From: Tupaia tana
Taxonomy: Eukaryota; Chordata; Mammalia; Scandentia; Tupaiidae
DNA length: 64,000 bases
Assembly (NCBI GenBank): GCA_026018925.1
Contig: JAKSZU010000005.1
Coordinates: forward strand, 88,098,886-88,162,885
Reading direction: 5' to 3'
The translations under genes and the position numbers were made by a program. The notes under the pieces are model-generated. The model was not told the origin of the DNA. It worked only from the letters and a program-made list of their open reading frames with translations, and searched no databases. Of this stretch, positions 45,836 to 57,561 are shown piece by piece. Positions within the stretch are counted from its first letter, which is position 1; every line of letters starts with the position of its first letter.

Positions 45836-47246
45836 ATTTGAACCATTTGTTGGTACTTGGAGGTTACTGCACTGTGAGACCAGAACATTGAATCTACGGG
45901 GCAGCTGCAAAGACAAAGAGAAAGACAAAGATTAACAGAAAGACAATCTATAGGCCCAAATTCATACGCCTGATGGGATCCAACAGAAGTCATCCAGGAT
46001 CCCTTTCCTTGGTGGTGCTAATGTTAAAGCAGTGATGAGATGAATTTCTTTATTTACCTCTCAAGCATTTTGCTTACCTCACAAGTCTTCTTGATTATGA
46101 CAAAAGATGTTGCTTATGGTGCTGGGGACAAAAGTGCAGTAGTTGGCTTCATATTGCTGTGTAAGTATTCCCTTCTCTAGAAAGGATCATACAGGAAATG
46201 ATTTAGTTATGGGGACAGTGGACTGAGTCTCTCCTACCTGATGTGTTGGAGAAACAATTCCAAAGCCAGTAGCTGGAAGCCAGTCATGGTGTTTTCCAGG
46301 GACCCAGTATTAATATATTGCTTCAACACTGAGCTGGTGATTGTATGGTTGAGCTTTACTTTTTAGTCAGAAGGAAGACACATCAAGATGGTAACAAAAT
46401 GGTTCCAAACTTTTCCTATAAAGGTCTCGGGTGGAAGTCTGATCCAGTTAAACAGGTCAGCCATTTTCATTCAATTCTCTCTGAACCTGGCCAAAATCTG
46501 TTTGGTCATTATTTGGGCCAAACAGATTTCCATCTGGTTCTCCTTTGAAAACATGCTAAATAAATTGAAATTAAGATGATCTCTAATGGAAAAATCAACT
46601 CCGCTATGGTTTTTGATGTCCTTAAAAATATCTTGAAGAGAAGTTCCATAATTTAGACATCATCTTGACCCTTGAGAATTTGAGAAGAAAATGGCCAATT
46701 TAGCATAGGTCTCAGCTAATTTATTTTCCTCAGCCATCTTTTCTGTATTAGGTTCCTTTCTCTTAATTATAACAAAGTGTCAAGCTAGCAAGTGTCCCCA
46801 AGGTCTGTGCTATTTGTTGTCCATGTTTAATTGAGATACCAGTTGCCATCATACAGCATCTGTTTCCAAATCATGCACTACCACAACAGTGTACTATTTG
46901 TATAAACATTAAAGATAATCTCTTTACCTGTTCATAAGTCTGTGTTAAGGTCATTTCTGATGCTTACCTGGCTTTATATACGCTGGGACTTCTCAAACCA
47001 AGTCTTTTTTTAAAGTATATAATACTTTATCAGTTTGTTTATATGTTAGTTAACTCTTCTCATTCATGTCATTTTTCTGTTAATTGTGTCTAATTGAATG
47101 TATTATTTATAATTACATTTATCTCCTATTTGAATGCCTGGTAACTTTTTAATTTAATAGTTACTGAAAATGTTACCTTTTTATTATTTTTTATGCATAA
47201 AAATACTCATGAGTTTTGTTCTGTATGTAGTCAAATTACTTGTGAA
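45836..47246. other. Mostly unrecognised; possible antisense coding relic at 46340-46760
   Basis: On the minus strand an ATG at 46728 opens a short reading stretch of 22 codons (AEENKLAETYAKLAIFFSN), and further protein-like stretches follow in shifted frames (QDIFKDIKNHSGVDFSI). I do not recognise the protein and no retrocopy hallmarks were found, so it is not called a pseudogene. Confidence 0.3.
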
Positions 47247-47261
47247 CAGACTGAGTCTTTT

Positions 47262-47510
47262 TTTTTCTTTTTTGGAGAGGTTTTTGCTAGAGGGCGCATG
47301 CACTCGCAAGACAGAGAGAGGCAGAGAGGCAGAAAGCGAGAAATCACCCCCCAACAGGGGGATGTCCATGCCTGAATCCATTCTCCTCTCGGGATCTTGG
47401 GTGGGCACACATGCACACGTGCCTAGCGTGAGTTCAAGCCACTGGGTCCGGGACTTGACCCACGGTTGACTACATGGGAGTCTAACGACATAACTCCAAC
47501 TGCTGGTCTC
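47262..47510 (-). mobile_element. Family A SINE
   Basis: Exact duplication CAGACTGAGTCTTTT at 47247-47261 and 47511-47525. Confidence 0.96.
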
Positions 47511-47826
47511 CAGACTGAGTCTTTTAAGACTTTCTTTCACTCTTTGATTTTTGGGACCATAATTTTTTTCATTCTAGGACTATTTACCAATTTCTAGGCT
47601 TCACTTTTTTGAATGCTCAAAAGACCTCAAGAGACTCTTCTCTCTAATTCTTTAAGGCAGATCTTTTCTCACAGGCATATATGCTGAGGACTAGACGGAA
47701 ATTCTAATTTTCTGAAATTCCTCCCTTTTCTGATAGTCTGCTGTTGAGAATTTTTATACTTTTATCATGCCTCAACATCCCTTTTGGTGAATTTGATCAT
47801 ACTAGAAGCAGGGATTGGTTACTCTT

Positions 47827-48101
47827 CTTTTTTTTTTTTCTTTTTTTTGAGAGGTTTTCGCTATAGGGCGCGTGCGCTCGCCAGACAGACAGAGAGAGAC
47901 ATAGAGACAGAAAGCGAGAAATCACCCCCCAGGGGGGATGGTCATGCTGCAATCCCTTCTCCTCCATTCTCCTCTTGGGATCTTGGGCACGCACGCACAC
48001 ACGCCCGGCGTGAGTTCTAAGCCACCGGGTGCAGGACGCGAACCGCGGTCGACTACGTGGGAGTCCAGCGACATAGCCATTACGCTAACTGCTGGTTCCC
48101 A
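47827..48101 (-). mobile_element. Family A SINE, young CpG-rich GGGAACC-head variant
   Basis: Exact duplication GGATTGGTTACTCTT at 47812-47826 and 48102-48116. Unusually many CpG pairs are kept, and the B box reads GGTTCGCGTCC. Shares the same diagnostic changes as 5921-6192. Confidence 0.96.
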
Positions 48102-48254
48102 GGATTGGTTACTCTTGACAGTTTCTAGTTTAACATTTCCTTTCAGTGTCTCGAGGTGGTAGATCCAGATAGCTGTATTACATAACCACCTCCTGGTGAA
48201 CAACTCCCTTTGGGGACTTGCCCCACTGATTCCCGCATCAGACTAGTCCACTCT

Positions 48255-48494
48255 TGTGTTGCTAAACAGAAATATTTGAGATTAGGTGATGTATAAATAG
48301 CAGAGGTTGATTTGGTGCATGATCCTGGTGGTTGGAAAGCCCAACAGCATGATGCTGATACCTCACTTCTGGTATTCTATCACTACACGGCCAACAGAAG
48401 TGGAGAAGAGAGAGGAGAAAAGGCATGTACCAAAAAAATAAATAAATAAAAATAAATACAAATTTTTTTAAAAAGTGAGAGAGATGCCTGGAGG
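48255..48494 (-). mobile_element. MaLR-type LTR, first part
   Basis: GTGTTGCTAAACAGAAATATTTGAGATTAGG, GGTTGATTTGGTGCATGATCC, AACAGCATGATGCTGATACC: MST/MLT order on the minus strand. Continues after the SINE. Confidence 0.65.
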
Positions 48495-48502
48495 CCAGCA
48501 TA

Positions 48503-48510
<8 letters not shown>

Positions 48511-48538
<28 letters not shown>

Positions 48539-48770
48539 ATAGGGTGCGTGCACTCGCCAGACAGACAGAGAGAGACAGAGAGACAGAAAGCAAGAAATCA
48601 CCCCCTAGGGGGGATGGCCACACCGCAATCCCTTCTCCATTCTCCTCTCAGGATCCCGGGCACGCACGCACACGCGCCCGGAGTGAGTTCAAGCCACCGG
48701 GTCTGGGATGTGAAGCGCAGTTGACTACACGGGAATCCAGCGACATAGCCATTATGCTAACTGCTGGCCC
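48511..48770 (-). mobile_element. Family A SINE nested in the LTR
   Basis: Exact duplication CCAGCATATTACTTTT at 48495-48510 and 48771-48786; T-tail of more than 20 bases. Confidence 0.96.
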
Positions 48771-48786
48771 CCAGCATATTACTTTT

Positions 48787-49010
48787 ATAACAACCTACTT
48801 TTCTGAGAACTGACAGATTCCCCCCAAGAGTGAGAAGTCTCTCTCTTCCATGAGATAGCATGAATCTACTCATGAGGATAATGTACCCATGATCCAAACA
48901 CCACCACATTCAGGAATCAAGCTTCTAACACATGAACTATTGATGGATAAATCATATCAGTACCACAGCAAACACCCAGCAGGAACTGTGCAGATGTACT
49001 GCAGTGATCA
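48787..49010 (-). mobile_element. MaLR-type LTR, second part
   Basis: CTACTCATGAGGATAATGTACCCATGATCC, CACCACATTCAGGAATC and CATGAACTATTGATGGATAAATC continue the LTR. Confidence 0.55.
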
Positions 49011-49738
49011 CATCTCAGTCACAATGATGCTGCTTATACCAAACGGGTCAGAACTCCAGTAGGGAAACCTGGATGGGCAACACTCTGGACTTCAAGGCTT
49101 TGGCTCTCAGGTGTCTTACTCTCTCTTGCTTGCTACCTGCTGGTTAATGGTGTATGTCCCAGAGAGGCTCCTCCTTTCCTGTTAACTTGCAAGACATGCT
49201 ACCTTCTTCACTAAGGAATCTGTAAGATGTATAGTTGTAAGTTATTCTTGTTGTTCTTGTTGTGATGGTATTTCCTCACTGTTCTCACCTGAGACCCACA
49301 TGAAACAGGTTTCTCCCTAGTTGGGGCTGTCCTAGAGAGTGCTCTCTTGGTTTATGGTCACTCTCAACACAGAGACTTCAAGAACAAACTATAAAGCATC
49401 GTAACAACTAAAATTACATTTGTGCTGCGAACTAAGCTGTTTTGACCTCCTCTGCCTCCTCGCTCCAATTCAGGAAAGTCGCTAGACTCCAGTGTGGTTT
49501 GCCCTTCCTGAAAAATAGCCTGGAAATTTTTTCTTGGCAGTATACTTTGTAGAGTTGTATGGTTTTATTTGTTTCTCTTTCATTGTTTAATATTAAATAT
49601 CTTTAAAATTGATGTTTTATTTTGTTCTATGATTTCTTTCATTTGTTTCTGTTTTAAATAAGAGAATGACTATAGTTTCTGCTATTCTATCATGGTTAGA
49701 AGTATAATTTTATTGCTTTATTCATTTATTCTGTCCTG

Positions 49739-49778
<40 letters not shown>

Positions 49779-51280
49779 CGCATCAGTAGTCTCGTTTTAG
49801 TTCCTACTATTGTCTTTTGGCTAAGCCATCATAATCCTACAAGTGGATTGGAGGATCATGGGGACTTCAGTCACGTAGATTTACTGATGATACCATCTTA
49901 GAATTGTATGATTGTATGTCTTTTACAATACTGATTGCTTTATTTGGACATAAGAAGAATGAAAAATATTTTTCAAAAATAAAGAATGCAAAAGCTTTTC
50001 CCTATGTAATCATAGCACCTAAAGTATCCTCAAAGTGAAGTTAAACCTTACAATAAAAATGCAAATGATAAATAATGTAAAACAAATAAGTTACTCATTT
50101 TTTAAAGTGGTTTTGAAAGCAATTTAATAATTTAATTACCTTTGATTTGTTTCCATGTTACAGTAGGATATAAAATTGTTATTTTCTTACTTTTTCCACT
50201 TTGGAAGGCAAAGCTTACATAAGACACTTAAATGATCTATCTTCTACTTAGTCATATTTGATTAAATATTTTTTTAAATTTTTATACCTCATGGTTTTTA
50301 ATGATGAACATGTCTGTTATTTCTTATGACATATTTAATATAACATACAATGATAATCTAATACAAAAAATATTCCCTTAAGTGATATATTTTGGAAGCT
50401 CAATTGCCATATAGCCCAGGTTATATTCTATAGTATTAAAGCATAATAAAATTCTCCTAATTGGTTACTGAAAATGACCAAGCAAGCTCATAGACCATTT
50501 CTGATTTCCTAGATGCTATAAAAAGATGATATGCTTTGTTACACGACCTTTTCTTCTATGTATTTTAATAGAATATTAAGGCAGACTAGAAAAAAAGTAG
50601 ACTATATAAATGGCCAATTAGCTTTATTGACCTCCCATTTTTGCCCATTCATTTTGGCATCCCTAAAGATTGTTTTGCAGGTAGTAAATCATGAGATGTA
50701 ATTGAGTAGTGTTTAAAGGTATATTCATGCATTTTATCTGTGTTGCAAGGGTAGTATTTTCACCTTCTAAAAATATAATTAATTGTATTTGGCACCTATC
50801 CTTCAGCTGAAAAACCTACAAATCAGCAACAATTGTTCCATTTAGATAGTGGAACAGTATCTTTCCTCTTAGGATAATGCAACTTTTTGAATGATTTCAT
50901 CTGTGACATTTGTTGTTCCTTAAGGTTTAAAAAGTCACCATTCTTAACCAACACTTTAAGCAGAGCATGAAGATTTTTGTTTGCTACTTTATTTATTTTT
51001 TCTTTTGTCCATGTTATTGTTTTGTTAAGTCAGTATTTGTTGGGCAAGCAGTCTGGTATATATTGTGCTAGATGCAATAATATAGTGAGAATAAAATGTG
51101 TCATGATCTCCATGGAGATTATAGTTTTATAGGTGAGTTTATTACTGAGTATGGTAGTTGATACAGTATAATTGAACCTTTAGACTATGGAGAATACATT
51201 TTGTTTTTTTAACTTTTTATATCCATGCTGCTGAATGCTGATAGGATGATTTCCTATTTTTCCCTTTTATTTTATTTTTT
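49011..51280. other. Nothing recognised apart from a GT microsatellite
   Basis: 49011-49560 is less AT-rich and could be LTR-element internal sequence, but no motif supports it. The rest is AT-rich with no gene. Confidence 0.4.
49742..49776 (+). repeat. GT microsatellite
   Basis: About 34 bases of (GT)n. Confidence 0.96.
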
Positions 51281-51284
51281 CTTT

Positions 51285-51625
51285 TCTTTTCTTTTTTCTT
51301 ATTTTTAATATTCTATCACTGTATACATTTACAACACTAGAAATGAATTTTCCTAGTGTGACTACCCTGTCTAGTGATTTCTCACTTTCCCTCTCTCTGT
51401 TATTCCAGTCAAAGAAATTATACACGTTGTTATCAATAGATAATTTTCCCACTTTTTCTCCATTGAATGTTTTACTCCTTTTTTTTTTTTGTTCCCTTGA
51501 TTTGCACCCCTCCCCTCCCATTTTTCTCACTGTTTGCAAACTGTCTCTGGTGTCGCTGGTGGCTGTCCGTGCTATTATGTTTTTCAATCTTTCTTGCAGA
51601 TACTTTTGATTAGGCTCCTATTTTG
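51285..51625 (-). mobile_element. L1 3' UTR-like segment
   Basis: The sequence parallels 23170-23300 (TCAATAGATAATTTTCCCACTTTTTC, CACCCCTCCCCTCCCATTTTTC, TGTCTCTGGTGTC), so both derive from one repeat. Confidence 0.45.
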
Positions 51626-51884
51626 CATGCTGCTCTTCAAGTGGCAACTCAGGGATCAGATCTCTAGAACACAGCCAGAGAGAAGTTTCCTAAAATACAG
51701 GGAAATATGCATATAAATGAACAAACAGCAACATAAGACAGCCTCAACACAACAGATGCCCAGCCAGAAACCATGAAAGTTAGAACATAATATGATGACA
51801 TTTGTGAAATGTTGAAAGAAAGAAAGAAAATTTTAAAAGCTGTGGTATAGAAAAATTCCATATCAAAAAAAATAATAGTAATAA

Positions 51885-52152
51885 GGGACCAGCAGTCAGT
51901 GTAATGGCTATGTCGCTGACTCCCTCATAGTCGACTGCGGTTCACGGCCCGGACCCGGTGGCTTAAAACTCATGCCGGATGTGTATGCATGAGTGCCCAA
52001 GATCCAGAGAGGAGAACGGAGGAGGAGGGATTGCGGCGTGGCCATCCCCCCGGGGGGTGATTTCTCACTTTCTGTCTCTCTGTCTCTTTCTGTCTGTGTG
52101 GCGAGCGCACGCGCCCTATAGCAAAAACCTCTCAAAAAAAAAAAAAAAAAAA
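51885..52152 (+). mobile_element. Family A SINE with 5' extra bases
   Basis: Complete long type. The flanking GAAAAATTCCATATCAAAA is exact at 51850-51868 and 52153-52171, but 16 bases (AAAAATAATAGTAATA-like, 51869-51884) lie between the left repeat and the head. Confidence 0.94.
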
Positions 52153-52496
52153 GAAAAATTCCATATCAAAACTGTGGAATTCATTGCAATGTACTTATCC
52201 TGTAAAAAAATTAAGAAAAAAATCTCCAGGCAAAGGTAAAATAATAGAATTTAGATACATAAAATGAAATTAATTATTGAAAATGGAGAGATGTTGATAC
52301 AATAAAATTTATTTTTATTCCTCTTTAGTTGATCCCCAAAAGAAAACATGGAATAAAATATTCTTGTATGGTATTATGTGTTTATGACAGATAGGAAGAC
52401 ATAATTAAAAGTATGCAGTTATATTATCCTTAGTCTACATGTGAAATGTTATATTATTTGAAGGTAGATGATGAGTAACTAAAGATGTATCTTGTT

Positions 52497-52738
52497 GGGG
52501 CCAGAAAGTGGCTTGATAGTTAAGGCTCTGGATTCCTATATGCCTTACCACTGTTCAAGTATCAAACCTGGTGGCTTGAAAATCATGCTGGGTGTGTGTG
52601 TGTGTGCATGTCCAAAATCCCAAGAAGAAAATGGAGGAGAAAGGATTGCAGTGTGGCCATCCTCCTGAAGGGGGGAGTGATTTCTCACTTTCCCTCTCTC
52701 TCTAGCTCTCTCAAGCATACTATAGTAAAACTGAATCT
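52497..52738 (+). mobile_element. Family A SINE, diverged
   Basis: GGGGCCAGAAAGTGGCTTGATAGTTAAGG head; ends GCATACTATAGTAAAACTG. Confidence 0.87.
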
Positions 52739-52840
52739 TTAAACTCTGTGGATTGACATTTTAACTGCTAGATTCTTGCAGATAATTTTATGTTCCTATC
52801 TTACAATTTTTATTAATTTTTTTAAAAGATGTATATTATA

Positions 52841-53090
52841 GGGACCAGCAGTTGACATAATGGCTATGTCACCGGACTCCCATTTATTCAACCCCGGTTT
52901 GAGTCCTGGATCCCATGGCTTAAACTCATGCCAGACATGTGTGTGTGTATGCCCATGATCCTGAGAGGAGAATGGAGGAGAAGGGATTGCTGCGTGGCCA
53001 TCCACTGTGAGGGGTGAATTCTCGCTTTTTGTCTCTGTCTTTCCGGTGCACACATGCGCCCTATAGCAAAAACCTTTCAAAATAAAAAAG
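52841..53090 (+). mobile_element. Family A SINE
   Basis: Exact duplication AAGATGTATATTATA at 52826-52840 and 53091-53105. Confidence 0.96.
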
Positions 53091-53157
53091 AAGATGTATA
53101 TTATAGATATTAGGATGCTAGTAAAATAATTAGCACGAAGAGCAAAATGATGTATAA

Positions 53158-53368
53158 AAGACCAGCGATGGTGTCACAGCGGAAACACAATGCTCTATGA
53201 TTTTGAGGCCCCCTGAGAAAGTCCTGGGTTTCCGTGTGCTCATGACTGCCTGGCTGAGGGTGCAGGTGGGGTTACAGTGAACGAAGTACTTGTTCAGCTC
53301 CTTCTCTTTCTTTCTCTCTGTCTTCTTCTTTCATGGAAGAAATACATTAATTAATTTTAAAAAGGATG
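53158..53368 (+). mobile_element. Family B SINE
   Basis: GACCAGCGATGGTGTCACAGC head, AAGTCCTGGGTTTCCGTG, GGCTGAGGGTGCAGGTGG, CT-rich stretch and TTTCATGGAAGAAATACATT end. Confidence 0.65.
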
Positions 53369-53369
53369 T

Positions 53370-53676
53370 ATATGTAACAGGTTAATAAAGGAGATGAAGT
53401 AAAGCCCTAAAAAATGTTCAATTAACACAAGATAAGAAATTTTAAAAAAAGAATATGTTACAGCCTGAAAAGACTTGGAGAAGTGTTAAATTTAATTCAG
53501 TCATTTCAATATTCACATTAAATATAAATGGTCTGAGCATACAAAATAGATATTGTCATATTTGACATAAGAGAATACTACAGGTTAAATGATAAATTAG
53601 TTTCTGAATTATAAAATAAAAATGCACATAGTTTCAGTGCATATTACTTAGATTAAAATTACAATATGTACAGGTA
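53370..53676. other. Nothing recognised
   Basis: AT-rich; no feature seen. Confidence 0.4.
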
Positions 53677-53689
53677 AGACCATTTTTTA

Positions 53690-53719
53690 AGAGATTTTGG
53701 CCTTAGGGCACATGTGCTC

Positions 53720-53763
<44 letters not shown>

Positions 53764-53963
53764 CAGTGAGAGGGGAAAGTGAGAAATCATCTGCAAGGGG
53801 GAATGGCCATGACCCAATTCCTTCCCCTCCATCCTCCTCCTGGGGTCTTGGGATGCACGCACACATGCCCAGTGTGAGTTTCAAGCCACCAGGTCTAGGA
53901 CTGTAACCACAGTCAGCCATGTGGGTATCTAGTGACCTAACTGCTGTGCCATCTGCTAGCCCC
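53690..53963 (-). mobile_element. Family A SINE with GA microsatellite
   Basis: Duplication AAGACCATTTTTT (53677-53689) and AAGATCATTTTTT (53964-53976). The GA-rich stretch has expanded to about 36 bases of (GA)n at 53722-53757. Confidence 0.93.
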
Positions 53964-53979
53964 AAGATCATTTTTTTTT

Positions 53980-54410
53980 CAATTCAATTTATTCAATTTG
54001 GAATTTGTAGGAAATTCATTTTGTATTAACATATGTGCTTAATCAATATGATTTCTCCCAATTTATGATAACTTGACATAAAAATAAAGTAATATGGCCA
54101 GGCAATTTAACTTAATCGGTTTTTAAATTTAAAATGATAAAGAAAATGTATTTTAGTGCATGCACACATACGAGAAACATCAGGGTATGCAACTAAAACA
54201 TAATTGGTAATGTAATGTAATCAATGTGTCATTAGGTGAATTTAATGACTTAAATGCATTTCATACCTTTTTCAGATAACTTTTTCATTTAAAAAATTCA
54301 TATACTTCTTTATCGAGGTAAAACTGAAAAAATTACTGTGTGCATGCACTGAAATTTAAATTAATGGGAGGAAAGTGCTTAATAATTCTCTGGAAATTAA
54401 AAATGTAAAA
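53980..54410. other. Nothing recognised
   Basis: AT-rich; no feature seen. Confidence 0.4.
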
Positions 54411-54414
54411 TGTG

Positions 54415-54625
54415 AAACCATATGATGATGCAGCAGTAACTCACATCGGAAAGACTGGCTCATGGTCTGGAACCTCCCTATACAAACTGGGTGCACAAGA
54501 GCCCATGATGCGGGCTGTCTGAGGCTGGGGGTGAATCATGGCCTGAGGACCCTGATAAGGCATCCCTCTCTCTCTCTCTTTTTCTGTTTCTTTTTCTCAT
54601 GGAAGTAATGAGTGAATAAACCTAA
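54415..54625 (+). mobile_element. Family B SINE
   Basis: GGCTCATGGTCTGGAACC, GTCTGAGGCTGGGGGTGAATC, CT-rich run, TCATGGAAGTAATGAGTGAATAAA end; aligns in order with 16795-17025. Confidence 0.62.
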
Positions 54626-54869
54626 CAAATCTAAAAAGTAGAACTGCTCTATCTAGTACTAAGCCAAGAGCACCTATTATTTGCTGCTTTTAGAGCCCAG
54701 TGAAATCCCCTGCTGTGTTCTTAGGAAAAGCCAAAGACTCTGTATGAGCAATCATCTTATGTCCACATGCATAAATGATCAGATTTCAAATCTCTATTCT
54801 TCAACAGTTCAAATTATTATAACACTCATTCAGTTGTTTTACTGGGGTTCCCTTTGGAAACATCCCGTA

Positions 54870-55118
54870 CAGGGGCCAGATGGTGGCCTGGTGACTACAG
54901 AAGTCAGATTTCACATCACAGTCAACCAGGTTTGAGTTCTGACCCAGCACTCTGATAAACCATACCAGGCGCCTGTGTATGTGTATTCCTAAAATACAAA
55001 TAGAGAGGAGCTGGAGAAGAGACTGTAGCATGACACTGCCATTGGGGGATGCTTCCTCTCTCTTCCTTTCTCTGTTTCTGGTAAGGGCACATGCTCTCTG
55101 GCAAAATATGAAGAAAAA
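54870..55118 (+). mobile_element. Family A SINE, diverged
   Basis: GGGGCCAGATGGTGGCCTGG head, GGTTTGAGTTCTGACC B box region, ACATGCTCTCTGGCAAAATA end. Confidence 0.83.
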
Positions 55119-55119
55119 A

Positions 55120-55608
55120 AAGAGAAAGGAAGAAATAAGCATTGTGACCAGGAATATCCTCTTGCATTAGTGAGCTTCACTATTGTCTTAGCAGAGCAAC
55201 ATCTGGGAGTTTCCATGAATCAATACACACTGTTTTGTATTTCAATGAAATCTAAAGTTATATGAACTGCTATTCTCACACAAAATGCTGACTACTTTCT
55301 AGAGCTACTTTTTGAGCAATATTTACTAGATAGTCTATAGAAAACTAGATAAGCTATCCTATGCCAAAATCCCACTGTTTAGTTCATGTCATTTATATTG
55401 TTTCACTGCAGGAGAAAAGTAGGACTTGCTAGTTAGCCATCAGGTAGAAACAATATTAAAACTAAAAATAGTCCTCTGCTGAAAACTCATCAAATATTTA
55501 TAAACTCTTTAAAGAAGAAAAGAGCCAAAAACTTTATCTAACAGGAAAAATAATGGAAGTAAAGTACACAAAGAATAGCTTATTTTCTATTAGTAATAAT
55601 TACCCACT
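55120..55608. other. Nothing recognised
   Basis: No gene or repeat family seen. Confidence 0.4.
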
Positions 55609-55625
55609 ATGGCTTCCTGAATTTT

Positions 55626-55893
55626 TTTTTTTTTTTTTTTTTGGAGAGGTTTTTGCTATAGGGCGCGTGCACTCGTCAGACAGACAGAGAGAGGCAGAGA
55701 GATAGAAAGCGAGAAATCACCCCCCAGTGGGGATGGCCACGCTGCAATCTCTTCTCCTCCATTCTCCTCTCGGGATCCTGGGCATGCACGCACACGTGCC
55801 CAGCGTGAGTTTAAGCCACCGGGTCCGGGACTTGAACCGTGTTCGACTACGTGGGGGTCCAGCGACATAGCCATTACGCTAACTACTGGTCCC
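55626..55893 (-). mobile_element. Family A SINE
   Basis: Exact duplication ATGGCTTCCTGAATTTT at 55609-55625 and 55894-55910. Confidence 0.96.
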
Positions 55894-55910
55894 ATGGCTT
55901 CCTGAATTTT

Positions 55911-56324
55911 AAAACATTTTTTTCATTCCTATATTCCTTCATAGAAGATACAATATTGACAATCTATTTTCTTAAAAATGGTAACTGTATTATCCTTTAA
56001 TTAAATTTATACTACCCATAATTGTGTGGCAAGTCATCTCGAGTGGATTATAGACTGACCCCAGAAAAGAAAGTAAAATGAACTGCATCTTTATAGAAAT
56101 CAACTGTAATACAAAATTAGAGGCAAGTCAGAATAAAACTAGAAAAATAAAGACAGAAGTACATTGGAGGTCCCAAAAAATCGTTTGTCTGTTTTAGTAA
56201 GTGTGAAGTATTAAAGCTATAAATTTGTGAAAAAGTTTTGAAGAAGTTGTTGACTATCCATGGTCTTTGTGATAACAAATATTATTGTCCTTGCTTCAAC
56301 TATTGTATTTCATATTAACTGACA

Positions 56325-56325
<1 letters not shown>
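55911..56325. other. Nothing recognised
   Basis: AT-rich; no gene seen. Confidence 0.4.
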
Positions 56326-56375
<50 letters not shown>

Positions 56376-56424
56376 TATAATATATATATATATTCACACA
56401 CACATATATACGTATATATGTATT

Positions 56425-56492
<68 letters not shown>
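56326..56492 (+). repeat. Compound AT / CA / GT microsatellite
   Basis: (AT)n, ACACAC, AT, CACACA, ATGTAT, then about 28 bases of (GT)n and again (AT)n. Confidence 0.96.
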
Positions 56493-56497
<5 letters not shown>

Positions 56498-56768
56498 CCT
56501 TTCTTTAGTACTCTTAAATTTTATTTTTCACACAGCATGCATTAATTTAAAAGACCAGAAGTAATGTAACACCCTTTCACTCCTTTGTTTAAGATCATTC
56601 CAAGAAGAATAATTGCATCATTAGTAAATTGAACAGTTTCCTCCAATGGTTTTTCATTACCATATCCCTGAATAAATTTTGCAGTGTCCACTAAATTTTT
56701 CTTCTTGCTCATTTTGGCTGAGCTTCTTGTACTTCCTCCTATTCCTAGACACATGTCTGCTCTAGCCT
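56493..56768 (-). other. Unassigned stretch with a small minus-strand frame
   Basis: A minus-strand frame from an ATG at 56712 runs 56 codons to 56542 (begins SKKKNLVDTAKFIQGYGNEK) and is followed by an AATAAA-like signal near 56525. No duplication or A-tail was found and I do not recognise the protein. Confidence 0.3.
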
Positions 56769-56769
56769 T

Positions 56770-57135
56770 TGACATTGCTCTCTCCTCTACCAAAATGCAA
56801 TTGGCTGTTTGCCATGTACTCTCATTTCTTCAAGTCAGTGCTAAAATACTGCTCTCCAGAGAGGTATTTCCTGTCCTTACTGTCTAAAATAACTTCACCT
56901 CTGTAACTCTCTAAACACTTACATTGTTTTATTTTTCTTCACAACTCTCTTTATTATCTGATTTTATGTCAAGTATCTATGCATTTATCTTACACCATGT
57001 CAAATAGAATGTAGACACCATGAGTGCAGATAGTTTATCCAGTTTCTTCACTGCAATATCCTCCACAAATAGAAACATGCCTAGGAATTGCTCTACAAAG
57101 TACTGCAGAATATATGGAGTAGTGAATTTTAAAAA
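56770..57135 (+). mobile_element. L2 3' end
   Basis: CTCTCCAGAGAGGTATTTCCTG, CTTACTGTCTAAAATAACTTC, TTTTATTTTTCTTCACAACTC, AGAATGTAGACACCATGAGTGC follow the L2 3' end order. An ancient, inactive LINE copy. Confidence 0.75.
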
Positions 57136-57271
57136 TAATGAAAATAAAGGCACCACAAGTCAAATTCATTGTCATTTTCATCATCATGGTAAACAATGCT
57201 GATGCTCAGTGACCATGACATTGTATACTTTCTCCTGAATTACCAGTGAAAACTATAATTAATTAATTAAT

Positions 57272-57509
57272 TAGGAGAGGTTTTTGCTATAGAGTGCGTG
57301 CGCTCGCTGGAAAGACAGAGAGAAAGAGTGAGAATCACTCCCCGGGGGGATGGCCACACTGCAATCCCTTCTCCTCCATTCTCCTATCGAGATCTTGAGC
57401 ACGCACACACATGTGCCCAGCGTGAGTTTAAGCCACCGGGTCCGAGACTTGAACCACAGTCGGCTACATGGAAGTCCAGCGACGTAGCCATTACATCCAC
57501 TGCTGGTCT
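57272..57509 (-). mobile_element. Family A SINE
   Basis: (AATT)n-like tail, then GGAGAGGTTTTTGCTATAGAG through ACATCCACTGCTGGTCTC. Confidence 0.93.
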
Positions 57510-57561
57510 CTAGAGCTGTAATTTCTTTCTAGATAGAATATAGCAATTAAATATGAGACTG

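Noticed and set aside
45731..45993. Minus-strand frames across the EIF4E tail
   Set aside because: They run through the complement of the poly(A) tail and 3' UTR; no coding evidence.
47797..48000. Recurring small frames reading like MCVRAQDPKRRMEEKG...[27 protein letters not shown] at many places on both strands
   Set aside because: They are translations of the same SINE in antisense or sense frames, starting and ending at random points. No conserved start, and the frames are broken in most copies. Not a gene family.
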